64,000 nucleotides of DNA from CAVRGQ01 sp963720785. GTDB taxonomy: Bacteria; Actinomycetota; Acidimicrobiia; IMCC26256; DASPTH01. Shown here one piece after another: positions 45,529-56,922 of this stretch. The first letter of the stretch is position 1; every line of letters begins with the position of its first letter. A model generated the notes under the pieces. It saw only the letters and a program-made list of their open reading frames with translations, was not told the DNA's origin and ran no database searches. The stretch is from positions 558,001 to 622,000 of the forward strand of contig CAVRGQ010000009.1 of assembly GCA_963720785.1 (NCBI GenBank), in the 5' to 3' direction. Position numbers and translations under genes: made by a program.

Positions 45529-45556
45529 AATTCCCCGTCGAATTCCGCGCAATTCC
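45529..45556. promoter_or_regulatory. Three AATTCC repeats between prfB and ftsE
   Basis: AATTCC occurs at 45529-45534, 45541-45546 and 45551-45556 in a G+C-rich gap upstream of ftsE. On the ftsE-sense strand these read GGAATT, similar to the -35 of some extracytoplasmic-function sigma factors. A regulatory role is inferred only from the repetition. Confidence 0.3.
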
Positions 45557-45587
45557 GCCCGGGGATCGGCCCAGGAAATCGGGAGGA

Positions 45588-46692
45588 TCAGGCGCCGGTG
45601 CTCCGGCGCCACTGGAGGTACGACTCGATGAAGTCGTCGATCTCGCCGTCGAGCACGGCCTGCACGTTGCCCGTCTCGTGGCGGGTCCGCTCGTCCTTCA
45701 CCAATTGGTACGGGTGGAGCGTGTACGTGCGGATCTGACTGCCGAACGCGACATCACGCTTGTCGCCCGAGAGCGACTCCAACTCGGCCGCCCGCTCCTG
45801 GCGCTGACGCTCGGCGAGGCGGGCCGCCAGGATCTGCATGGCGCGCGCCTTGTTCTGGGTCTGGGAGCGCTCGTTCTGGCACGACACCACCACGCCCGTG
45901 GGCAGGTGGGTGATGCGCACCGCGGAGTCGGTGACGTTCACGTGCTGGCCGCCGGCGCCCGACGACCGGTAGGTGTCGATGCGCAGCTCGGTGACGTCGA
46001 TCTCCGGCTCCTCCTCCTCGTCGAGCGCGGGCACCGCGTCGAGCGACGCGAACGCGGTCTGGCGCCGGGCGTTGGCGTCGAACGGCGAGATGCGGATGAG
46101 CCGGTGGACGCCGCGCTCGCTGGCGAGCAGGCCGAACGCGTAGCGGCCCTTGATCGTGAAGGTGGCCGACGACAGGCCCGCCTCGGTGCCCTGCGCGAGC
46201 TCGTCGATCTCGTACGAGAAGCCGCGCCGCTCCGCCCAGCGGAGGTACATGCGCAGCAGCATGTTGCACCAGTCCTGCGCGTCGGTGCCGCCGGCGCCGG
46301 AGTTGACCGTGCAGATCGCGTCGCGGTCGTCGTACTCGCCGGTGAACAGCGCGCGCAGCTCCAGCGTGTCGAGGTCGCGCGCCACGCCCGCGGCGCTGGT
46401 CTCGATCTCGCCCTCGATCGACTCGTCGCTCTCTTCGCGTGCGAGCTCGGCGAGGGTCTCGAGGTCGTCGACCGTGCCGGTGAGCTCGTCGACCAGCTCG
46501 ACGTCCTCACGACAACGGGCGTGCTCGGTGGTGACGGTGCGCGCGGCATCCGCGTCGTCCCAGAAGCCCGGCTTGCTCATCTCCTCCTCGAGCTCCGTCA
46601 TCCGCGTCGCGCGCGACGTCGACCTTGAGGTACTCGCGCGCGCCCTCGACGCGGCGGCGCAGCTCGGCAATTTCGTCGGAGAAGTCGCGCAT
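45588..46692 (-). CDS. prfB: Peptide chain release factor 2, frame break near codon 28
   Basis: About 367 residues after repair. ISPFDANARRQ carries the SPF stop-recognition tripeptide and SSGAGGQHVN the catalytic GGQ. The N-terminus MRDFSDEIAELRRRV...EYLKVDV is in a different frame from ATRMTELEEEMSKPGFWDD; one extra G at about 46608 accounts for it. It releases peptides at UGA and UAA codons. The frame break is where E. coli-like prfB genes have their programmed shift, but no CUU-UGA or upstream AGGGGG is present (see findings). Confidence 0.88.
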
Positions 46693-46738
46693 GGGAAGGG
46701 TGCTCTCGAGAGGTGGAGGGACTCGGCAGAGGGGCGGT

Positions 46739-49501
<2,763 letters not shown>

Positions 49502-49535
49502 GAGGTGTTCCAGCTTACCGGCGGGTCCCCGTGCG

Positions 49536-49541
49536 TAGGAT
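49536..49541 (+). promoter_or_regulatory. Leaderless-type -10 before the 49.5-kb membrane protein
   Basis: TAGGAT ends 8 bases before ATG 49550 and lies in the 48-base gap shared with divergent secA. No ribosome-binding sequence precedes the ATG, consistent with a leaderless message. Confidence 0.4.
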
Positions 49542-49549
49542 CGCCGGCC

Positions 49550-50920
49550 ATGAGCGGGCCGGCACGGGACCGATTCGTCGTGCCGGTGGTCGCGGCGGGA
49601 GGCATCCTCACCTTCGCCGCGTACAAGCTGTGGCAGGGCCTCGTGGGGGGCCCGCTCGTCTGGCAGGACTCGCTGAGCTACCAGGAGAGCGCCGCCCAGC
49701 CGCTCACCAGCCGGGCGCTGTGGGCCGGGTACCGGCCGCCGGTCACCCCCCTGCTCTGGAAGGTCTCCGGCACGCTCACGTCGTTCGTGGTGGTCCAGAC
49801 CGCGATCTCGATCCTGGCGTGGAGCGCACTGGCCGTGGTGGTGGGCCTGCTGGCGCGGCGGGGCTGGCCGCAGCTGGTGGCCGGCGGGCTCGTCCTCGGC
49901 TTCGCCGTGACCACCCCGATCGTCCAGTGGGACCGCTCCGTGCTCTCGGAGAGCCTGTCACTCAGCCTGCTCGCCCTGCTGTTCGCGGCGGGGATCTCGT
50001 GGGCTCGTCGACCCAACTGGGGACGGGCCGCCGCCCTGGTGTTCGTGGCCCTCGTGTTCGCCGCCACCCGCGACACCGACATCTGGGTGGTGGCGATGCT
50101 CGCGCTGGCCCTCGGTGCGTACGCGGCGTGGCACACCTGGCGTGCAGCCGGCCCCACCCGCGAGCGCACCCTGCAGCGGTCCGTCCGGGCCGCGTGGATG
50201 GCCGCGTTGCTCGCCGTGGTCGTGCTGTTCACGGGCTACAGCTCGGCGTCGGCGAACCGCACCCAGCAGAACATCGTGAACGTGTACTCCGCGCGGATCT
50301 TCCCGTACGTCGACCGGGTCGACTGGTTCGCCGACCACGGCATGCCCGACGCCCGCCCGCTGCGTGCCCTGGCCCGGGCCGCGAAGGGGGTCGACGGCAA
50401 CGCGCCGTTCGTCGGCGTGAACCTGGGGGCACCCCGGTTCGCGGCGCTCGCGAGGTGGCTGCGCGACGACGGCACCTCCACGTACCTGGAGTGGCTGTTC
50501 ACACACCCCGGCTACGTCGTGGGGGAACCGCTGCAGCGACCGGAGCGCACGTTCAACAACGCCCAGGGCCACCTGACGTTCTACGCCGCGCCCGACCGCA
50601 CCGACGTGTCACTGGCGAACACGCTCCTGTACCCGCCGTGGTGGGCGGTGCTGATCGCCGCGGTGGGCGCCGTCGCGGGGGCCGTGGCGACCGGCCGGTG
50701 GCGACGACCCGAGTGGCAGATGGTCGCCCTGCTGGGCGGCCTGGGCGTGGCCCACATGCTCGTGGCCTGGCACGGCGACGGCATGGAGGTCACCCGCCAC
50801 GCGTCGATCGGCAACGTGCAGACCCGCCTCGCCGTGATCCTCGCCCTCGGGATGCTCCTCCCCCGGGACTCCGAGTCCGAGGAAGCGGAGGAAGCGGTCA
50901 GTCTTCCGGAGTCTCGATGA
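49550..50920 (+). CDS. Polytopic membrane protein, glycosyltransferase-like (GT-C style)
   Basis: A 456-residue protein with about eight to ten hydrophobic segments (for example VVVQTAISILAWSALAVVVGLLA, LSLSLLALLFAAGISWA, LVFVALVFAATRDTDIWVVAMLALALGAYAAW), a large extracytoplasmic loop from about residue 235 to 360, and RDTD and DRSVLSESLS patterns like GT-C loops. Resembles uncharacterised actinobacterial membrane proteins that act on polyprenyl-linked sugars. Its last 23 bases overlap the end of the convergent hpf gene. I cannot name a substrate. Confidence 0.6.
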   Translation: MSGPARDRFVVPVVAAGGILTFAAYKLWQGLVGGPLVWQDSLSYQESAAQPLTSRALWAGYRPPVTPLLWKVSGTLTSFVVVQTAISILAWSALAVVVGLLARRGWPQLVAGGLVLGFAVTTPIVQWDRSVLSESLSLSLLALLFAAGISWARRPNWGRAAALVFVALVFAATRDTDIWVVAMLALALGAYAAWHTWRAAGPTRERTLQRSVRAAWMAALLAVVVLFTGYSSASANRTQQNIVNVYSARIFPYVDRVDWFADHGMPDARPLRALARAAKGVDGNAPFVGVNLGAPRFAALARWLRDDGTSTYLEWLFTHPGYVVGEPLQRPERTFNNAQGHLTFYAAPDRTDVSLANTLLYPPWWAVLIAAVGAVAGAVATGRWRRPEWQMVALLGGLGVAHMLVAWHGDGMEVTRHASIGNVQTRLAVILALGMLLPRDSESEEAEEAVSLPESR

Positions 50921-51461
50921 GCCCGAGGTGGCCGTCGTTGCGGCGGTAGACAACTGCGGCGAGGCCAGTCTCCGAGTTGGTGAACAGGTAGAAGTCGTGG
51001 CCGAGCAGGTCCATCTGGACCGCAGCTTCGTCGGGACCCATCGGCGTGGTGACGAACTGCTTCGACTTCACGAAGCGCGCCTCCTCCTGGAGGTCGAACG
51101 CGTCGTCGATCGGGATGACCTCACCGAGGCCGTTGTGGTGCAGGCGGCCACGGGGGTGCGAACGCTTGACCCGCTTGTCCTTGATCTTCGAGACCTGATG
51201 CTCGACCTTGTCGACGACGAGGTCGAGGGCGGCCTCCGGCTCGGCGGCGCTGGCGTGCGCCTTCACGAGTTGCTTCTTGAGGTGGACGGTGACCTCGCAC
51301 TGCTGACGCGCCGCGATGCTGGGGTTCTTCATCTCGACGAAGTCGACCTCGACGCGCGTGGCGTCGGGGGTGAAGCGGGTGATCTTCCCGATCTTCTCCT
51401 GCGCCGTCTCCTTGAGCTCGGGGGAAACGTGGCAGTTCTTGCCTCGGACCAGGATCTCCAT
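50898..51461 (-). CDS. hpf: Long-form ribosome hibernation promoting factor
   Basis: A 187-residue protein: EILVRGKNCHVSPELKETAQEKIGKI begins the YfiA/HPF RNA-binding domain (to about residue 105), and the C-terminal dimerisation domain holds FVTTPMGPDEAAVQMDLLGHDFYLFTNSET. Long HPFs join two 30S subunits into inactive 100S ribosomes in stationary phase. GAGGTAGT precedes ATG 51461. Confidence 0.9.
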   Translation of the reverse strand: MEILVRGKNCHVSPELKETAQEKIGKITRFTPDATRVEVDFVEMKNPSIAARQQCEVTVHLKKQLVKAHASAAEPEAALDLVVDKVEHQVSKIKDKRVKRSHPRGRLHHNGLGEVIPIDDAFDLQEEARFVKSKQFVTTPMGPDEAAVQMDLLGHDFYLFTNSETGLAAVVYRRNDGHLGLIETPED

Positions 51462-51544
51462 CACTACCTCTCGGCGCCGGACGATTGAGCCGCGGAGTAT
51501 AGGAAACGCCCCTCCCCCGCTTCTTTCCGGGCCGGCCGTCCCGC

Positions 51545-52162
51545 TCAGCCGGGCGCGGGGGTACGTGCTGCCGTGGCGGCGAGCACCCGACGGGCGCCGC
51601 CGGCGTGCAGGGCCCGGGCCGCGGCGGCGAGGGTGGCGCCGGTGGTGGCGACGTCGTCGATCACGAGCACGCAGCGCGGGACGGGCGCACGCGGGTGGAA
51701 CCGGGGCCCGGTGCGGCGCGCCGCCGCGGGGAGACCGGTTTGGGCGGGCCCGGGCGTGCGGGCGAGCAACCCGCGCGGGTGCACGCCGAGTTGGCGGGCC
51801 AGCGCCCGGGCGAGCAGCTCGGCGGGATCGAACCCCCGCGCGCGGCGATGTTCGGGGGTGGTGGGCGCCCAGGTGACGACGTCGACGGCGGCGAGCGCAG
51901 GGCCTGCCCGCGCCACCAGCACGCCGGCGAGCGACGCGGCGAGCCACGGCACCCCGGCGCGCACGCCCCGGTACTTGGCCCGCGCCACCACCTCGCGCGC
52001 CGGGCCCTCGTAGGCGAACGCCGACCACCAGGCCTCGACCCCGGCCGGCGGAGGTGCCGGTGCGGCGGGCCGCACCGTGGCCGCGCACTGCGCGCACAGC
52101 GGCGCCCCCGCGGCGGCGCGGCGGCCGCACGCACACGAGATCGGGAACAGGAGCTGGAGCAC
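51545..52162 (-). CDS. ComF-family phosphoribosyltransferase-like protein
   Basis: About 205 residues. The N-terminus has a zinc-finger-like CACGRR ... CAQC set, and the C-terminus the phosphoribosyl-pyrophosphate loop CVLVIDDVATTGATLAAAARAL. ComF is required for DNA uptake in some bacteria but is also widespread in non-competent lineages, and here it sits beside hpf as it does in many actinobacteria. GTG 52162 is chosen because it precedes the Cys-rich start; the frame is open further upstream. Confidence 0.8.
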   Translation of the reverse strand: MLQLLFPISCACGRRAAAGAPLCAQCAATVRPAAPAPPPAGVEAWWSAFAYEGPAREVVARAKYRGVRAGVPWLAASLAGVLVARAGPALAAVDVVTWAPTTPEHRRARGFDPAELLARALARQLGVHPRGLLARTPGPAQTGLPAAARRTGPRFHPRAPVPRCVLVIDDVATTGATLAAAARALHAGGARRVLAATAARTPAPG

Positions 52163-52321
52163 GCGCGCACGGTACGGCCGGGGTGTGACAGCGACGCCGG
52201 CGACCGTTCGGCCGGTCGGGCCAGGGAACTGCCAAGGAATCGCCAAGATGCCCGCGGAGCCCTCAAGGAAATTCGGGACTCCGCCGATCCGGATCCTGCG
52301 AGGGACGGGTGGCACCGCACA

Positions 52322-52352
52322 GGCAGACCCCCACAAGGGCAGACCCCACAAG
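52322..52352 (+). repeat. Two direct repeats before the small membrane protein
   Basis: GGCAGACCCCCACAAG (52322-52337) and GGCAGACCCCACAAG (52338-52352) lie in tandem, followed by a third partial GGCAGGGAA that includes the ribosome-binding region of the next gene. Confidence 0.7.
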
Positions 52353-52366
52353 GCAGGGAACCCCCG

Positions 52367-52510
52367 ATGAACGTGATGATGAGCTGGGCCCGCTCCACCA
52401 TGGCCACCGTCGACAGCAAGCTCGGCCGCACCGAACGCCACTTCGACGTGCTCCTCGTGGCAGTGATGATCGCGCTGGCCGTCGCCTCGATCTTCCTCTT
52501 CAGCCAGTAG
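52367..52510 (+). CDS. 47-residue single-pass membrane protein
   Basis: A short protein with an amphipathic first half (MSWARSTMATVDSKLGRTER) and one membrane helix, VLLVAVMIALAVASIFLFS, ending with a Gln. I know no named family for it. ATG 52367 follows GGCAGGGAAC, and a strong terminator hairpin follows the stop, so this is a compact stand-alone transcription unit between comF and ahcY. Strong coding features for its size are the helix and flanking signals; otherwise unknown. Confidence 0.6.
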   Translation: MNVMMSWARSTMATVDSKLGRTERHFDVLLVAVMIALAVASIFLFSQ

Positions 52511-52531
52511 CCGTCCGCCTCGTCACGCGCA

Positions 52532-52557
52532 ACGGCCGGGCCCGGAGGCCCGGCCGT
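52532..52557. terminator. Strong bidirectional hairpin terminator
   Basis: ACGGCCGGGCC-CGGA-GGCCCGGCCGT forms a perfect 11-bp stem with a 4-base loop between the small protein stop and the convergent ahcY stop. It is the most stable stem in the window. Confidence 0.75.
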
Positions 52558-52585
52558 GCAACGTGCTCCTGAGCTGGCGCGCCGT

Positions 52586-54044
52586 CTAGTAGCGGTAGTG
52601 CTCCGGCTTGAACGGGCCCTCCACGGGGATGCCCAGGTACGCGGCCTGGTCCTCGCTGAGGGTGGTGAGCTTCACGCCGAGCTTCTCGAGGTGCAGACGC
52701 GCCACTTCCTCGTCGAGGTGCTTCGGCAGCGTGTACACCTTGCGCTCGTAGAAGTCTTGGTGGCCGAAGAGCTCCATCTGCGCCATCACCTGGTTGGTGA
52801 AGCTGTTCGACATCACGAAGCTCGGGTGGCCGGTGGCGCAACCGAGGTTCAGCAGCCGGCCCTCGGCGAGCACGATGATCGAGTGTGCCGAACGGCCGCC
52901 CGCGGCGGGGAACACCCACTCGTCGACCTGCGGCTTGATGTTGACGCGCTCGATCCCGTCGAACTTGGCGAGGCCGGCCATGTCGATCTCGGTGTCGAAG
53001 TGACCGATGTTGCCGACGATCGCGTTGTGCTTCATCTTCGCCATGTGCTCGACGGTGATCACGTTCATGTTGCCCGTGGTCGTGACGAACAGGTCGGCCG
53101 TCTCGACGACGTCGTCGAGCGTGGTGACCTCGTAGCCCTCCATCGCCGCCTGCAGCGCGGCAGATCGGGTCGATCTCCGTGACGATGACGCGGGCGCCCT
53201 GGCCGCGCAGCGACTGCGCACAGCCCTTGCCGACGTCGCCGTAGCCACAGACCACGGTGACCTTGCCGGCGAGCATGACGTCGGTGGCGCGGCAGATGCC
53301 GTCGACGAGCGAGTGACGACAGCCGTAGAGGTTGTCGAACTTGCTCTTCGTGACGGAGTCGTTCACGTTGATGGCGGGGAAGAGCAGCGAGCCGTTCTCC
53401 ATCATCTGGTACAGCCGGTGCACGCCGGTGGTGGTCTCCTCGGTCACGCCGAGGATGCCGTTCGCCACGCGGTGCCAGAGCTGGTCGTCTTCCCCGAGCG
53501 TGCGGTTGAGCACACCGAGCACCACCGCGTACTCGTCGTTGTCGGCGGTCGACGGGTCGGGAGCCTTGCCCGCACGCTCGAACTCCACGCCCTTGTGCAC
53601 GAGCAGGGTGGCGTCGCCACCGTCGTCGAGGATCATGTTCGGACCCTCACCACCGGGCCACGCCAGCGCGCGCTCGGTGCACCACCAGTACTCCTCGAGC
53701 GTCTCGCCCTTCCAGGCGAACACGGGGATGCCGGCGGCGGCGATCGCCGCGGCGGCGTGGTCCTGGGTGGAGAAGATGTTGCAGGACGCCCAGCGCACCT
53801 CGGCGCCGAGGGCGACGAGCGTCTCGATGAGCACGGCGGTCTGGATGGTCATGTGCAGCGAGCCGGTGATGCGCGCGCCGGTGAGCGGCTTGCTCACGCC
53901 GTAGCGATCGCGCAGCGCCATGAGGCCCGGCATCTCGTGCTCGGCGAGCTCGATCTCCTTGCGACCGAAGTCGGCGAGGGTGAGATCGGCGACCTTGAAG
54001 TCGCTGAACTCGAGCGCGGTGGACGGATCGACAGTGGTCGTCAC
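52586..54044 (-). CDS. ahcY: Adenosylhomocysteinase, one frame break
   Basis: About 485 residues after repair, the usual length. ARITGSLHMTIQTAVLIETL, SCNIFSTQDHAAAAIA, VCGYGDVGKGCAQSLRGQGA (NAD-binding loop) and NIGHFDTEID are diagnostic. It hydrolyses S-adenosylhomocysteine to adenosine and homocysteine. One extra base at about 53159 breaks EIDPIC-ALQAAMEGYEV; both sides are otherwise perfect. GTG 54044 has AAGGAG upstream. No SAH-riboswitch motif was recognised in the 106-base leader. Confidence 0.92.
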
Positions 54045-54150
54045 AGGTTGACTCCTTCAGAGATGTACATGGAGGAGTCGGCCCGGATCACCGGATGACA
54101 GCCCCGAAGGGCCCGACCAGCGGTCCAGGATAGCCGCGCGGCGCCGCCGG

Positions 54151-55191
54151 TCAGTCGATGAGGGCCTTGAGCTGCATGATCGCGTCGATGGGGCCGGGGT
54201 CCACGTCGTTCTGGAGGGCCAGGTAGTAGCTCGTCCAGTCGCCGAGATACACGAGGTCGAGGAGCTGCGCGAGGCGCCCCTCCCCTTCCGCCTCGACCGT
54301 GAGCACCTGGTTGACCGCTTCCTCGATCAACTCACGCGTCGCGTCGGCGCGCAGCTCGAGGCGGGGGTGCTCCATCCCGTGGCGCAGCTCCACCAGCGTG
54401 AACACCTGGCGGGTGACGTCGCCGTGCTGACCCCAGCCGCAGACCTCGTTGTGGTCGAGCTCGGGGTACTCGTTCCAGAACGCCGGCGCCTTGGCGTTCT
54501 CGTTCACGGACTGCTTCCAACGCATCGCCGCGACGCCGCCGAGACCACCGAGGCCGTAGACGATGGGGATGGTCCGGTCGATCCGGCGGGCCAGCTCGCG
54601 GGCCGGGTTGCGGATCCCCTCCACCGCTGGCTTGCACTGGTCCCGACGCTTCGCGAGCTGCTCCTGGGCGCGCAGCAGCGACGCGTGCGCCTCGGGGAGC
54701 ATGCCCATGCGGAACAGCACCACGAGCAGCGGCGCGACGAGCGCGCCGATGCCGAGGCGCGGCATGGGGACATCGGTGGGGCACGGGACGTGCAGCGAGC
54801 CGGTCTCCTCGGCGAGGCGCTGCAACTCACCGCCACTCGAGATCGCCACGAGACGCGCGCCCTGCGCCAGGGCGCCGCGCGTCATCTCGAGCGTCTCCTC
54901 GGTCCCACCCGAGTACGACATCGCGAACACGAGCGTGCGGGGGCCGACGAACGCGGGCGTGCGGTACTGCTTGAGCACGACGAGCGGTACCGGCACCGAC
55001 GCAGTGGCCATCGCCTGCAGCACGTTGCCGGAGATGCCCGAGCCACCCATGCCGAGCACGACGATGTTGTCCACGTCGGCCGCGTTCGGCAGCTTCGCGG
55101 CGTCGATCATGCCCGCGGCCTCGTGGGCTGCGGCGAGCTGCTCGGGCAGCGTGCAGAGCGCCTCGCCGAACGCGAGGGTGTCGACGGCCAC
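54151..55191 (-). CDS. SIS-domain phosphoglucose/phosphomannose isomerase-like protein
   Basis: A 346-residue protein: NIVVLGMGGSGISGNVLQAM, FAMSYSGGTEETLEMTRGAL and AISSGGELQRLA are SIS sugar-phosphate signatures, IVYGLGGLGGVAAMRWKQSVNENAKAPAFWNEYPELDHNE the bifunctional PGI/PMI C-terminal domain with the catalytic His. Interconverts glucose/mannose-6-phosphate with fructose-6-phosphate. GTG 55191 begins 1 base after the Trm112-like stop; all of the set to phosphomannomutase is one operon, as in mycobacteria. Confidence 0.85.
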   Translation of the reverse strand: MAVDTLAFGEALCTLPEQLAAAHEAAGMIDAAKLPNAADVDNIVVLGMGGSGISGNVLQAMATASVPVPLVVLKQYRTPAFVGPRTLVFAMSYSGGTEETLEMTRGALAQGARLVAISSGGELQRLAEETGSLHVPCPTDVPMPRLGIGALVAPLLVVLFRMGMLPEAHASLLRAQEQLAKRRDQCKPAVEGIRNPARELARRIDRTIPIVYGLGGLGGVAAMRWKQSVNENAKAPAFWNEYPELDHNEVCGWGQHGDVTRQVFTLVELRHGMEHPRLELRADATRELIEEAVNQVLTVEAEGEGRLAQLLDLVYLGDWTSYYLALQNDVDPGPIDAIMQLKALID

Positions 55192-55192
55192 G

Positions 55193-55435
55193 TCAGCTCT
55201 GCGGGTCGAAGGTGGGCTTCACGCCGTCGGCCGCGGCCTTGGCGAGCAGGCGCTCGTCCTCCGCGTCGCTCACCGTCTCCGACTCGTCGATCAGCATGAT
55301 CGGGATGTCGTCGCGCACCGCGTAGCGGCGCTTGAGGCGCGGGTTGTAGAGCGACTGCTCGTCGACGAAGTAGAGCAGCGGGCCCTTGTCCTCCGGGCAG
55401 GCGAGGATCTCGAGCAGAGCGGGATCAAGGGCCAT
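55193..55435 (-). CDS. Trm112-like zinc-ribbon-type protein
   Basis: An 80-residue Trm112p/YcaR-like protein: LLEILACPEDKGPLLYF with a Cys-Pro motif, YNPRLKRRYAVRDDIPIMLIDES. The usual cysteine pair is reduced to one CP motif. Such proteins partner with methyltransferases or act as small chaperones; in actinobacteria they lie between phosphomannomutase and the SIS isomerase, as here. Confidence 0.8.
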   Translation of the reverse strand: MALDPALLEILACPEDKGPLLYFVDEQSLYNPRLKRRYAVRDDIPIMLIDESETVSDAEDERLLAKAAADGVKPTFDPQS

Positions 55436-55489
55436 CTTCGACTCCTGTGCGTGGGGTAGGTCGGGGCGTGCGGTCGGGAAGCGGACGGT

Positions 55490-56850
55490 CTACGAGCCGC
55501 GGACGACGGCGAGCACCTCTTCGGTGCGGGCGTCGCAAGCGGCACGGTCGGCGGCTTCGAGGTTGAGGCGCAACAGCGGCTCGGTGTTGCTCGGGCGCAG
55601 GTTGAACCACCAGTCGCCGAGGTCGACCGTGAGGCCGTCGAGGCGGTCCTGTGACGCCGAGGAGTACGCCTCCGCGAAGGTGCTGGCGACGCGCTCGATC
55701 ACCGCGAGGGGATCGTCGACGCGGGTGTTGATCTCGCCCGACATCGCGTAGCGCTCGAACGGCTTGCGCAGCTCGGAGAGCGGCTCGCCGGCGAGCGACA
55801 GCTGCTCGAGCACGAGCATCGCGGCGATGATGCCGGAGTCGGCGCGGAAGTTGTCGCGGAAGTAGTAGTGCGCCGAGTGCTCGCCGCCGAAGATCGCGCC
55901 GGTCTCGGCCATGACCTGCTTGATGAACGAGTGACCGACGCGGCTGCGGATCGGCTCGCCGCCGAGCTCGAGCACGACCTCCGGCACCGTCTTCGAGCAG
56001 ATGAGGTTGTGCACGACCTTCTCGCCGGGGTTCCGCTTGAGGATCGCGCTGGCGAGGATCGCGGTGGTGGTGGAGCCGGACACCGGCTGCGCCTGGTCGT
56101 CGACGAGCACGACGCGGTCGGCGTCGCCGTCGAAGGCGAGACCGAGGTCGGCCTTCGACTCGAGCACCGCGGCCTGCAGGTCGCGCAGGTTGTCGACGTT
56201 GGTGGGGTCGGCCGGGTGGTTCGGGAAGGTGCCGTCGAGCTCGCCGAACAGCACCGACACCTTCATCGGCAGTCCGGAGAACACCGCCGGCACGATCAGC
56301 CCGCCGACGCCGTTCGCGGTGTCGACGACGACGCGCAGCGGCCGGAGCGCGCTCACGTCGACGAACGAGTGCACGTGGTTCACGAACGCGGTGAGCATGT
56401 CGCGGCGTTCGGCGCGGCCCGGGTCTTCCGCGCGCTCGTAGAGGTTGGCGGCGACCATGGCCTTGATCTCGGCGAGACCGGTCTCCTCGCCGATGGGCGC
56501 GGCGCCGGCCCGGCACATCTTGATGCCGTTGTACTCCGCCGGGTTGTGGCTGGCGGTGAACATCGCGGCCGGGCTGTCGAGCGTGCCCGCGGCGAAGTAG
56601 CAGAGGTCGGTGGAGGCGAGGCCGAGGTCGATGACGTCGGCGCCGGCGATCAGCGCGCCCTCGACGAACGCCGCGACGAGCGGCTCCGACGACGGTCGCG
56701 GCGTCGCGACCGACGAGCACGCGGGCGGCACCGGTGAACGCCACGAAGGCGTTGCCGACCCGACGGGCGATGTCCTCGTCGATCTCGTCCGGGATAGATG
56801 CCGCGGACGTCATAGGCCTTGAAGATGGAGTCGAGCGCGGAGTCGGGCAC
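55490..56850 (-). CDS. Phosphomannomutase/phosphoglucomutase, two frame breaks near the 5' end
   Basis: About 453 residues after repair. SIFKAYDVRGIYP at the start, FTASHNPAEYNGIK (active-site Ser loop), GLAFDGDADRVVLVDD (metal loop), GGEHSAHYYFRDN and RPSNTEPLLRLNLEA (phosphate-binding) are all present. It converts mannose-6-phosphate to mannose-1-phosphate for GDP-mannose. Extra bases at about 56792 (GIYP-DEIDED) and 56700 (GRDA-PSSEPLV) break the frame. GTG 56850 start. Confidence 0.88.
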
Positions 56851-56922
56851 AGCTGGCCTCGGGTCCTCACCGCTGGAAAGCGGGAGTGCGAGCCTACCCG
56901 CGGACGCGCCGAGATCTGGCGG

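Noticed and set aside
46599..46620. Programmed release-factor-2 frameshift
   Set aside because: No in-frame UGA at the break and no AGGGGG-type stimulator; one extra base explains it like the other breaks.
54045..54150. S-adenosylhomocysteine riboswitch in the ahcY leader
   Set aside because: The conserved core elements of the SAH aptamer could not be found; only a small GCCC-CGAA-GGGC hairpin lies there.
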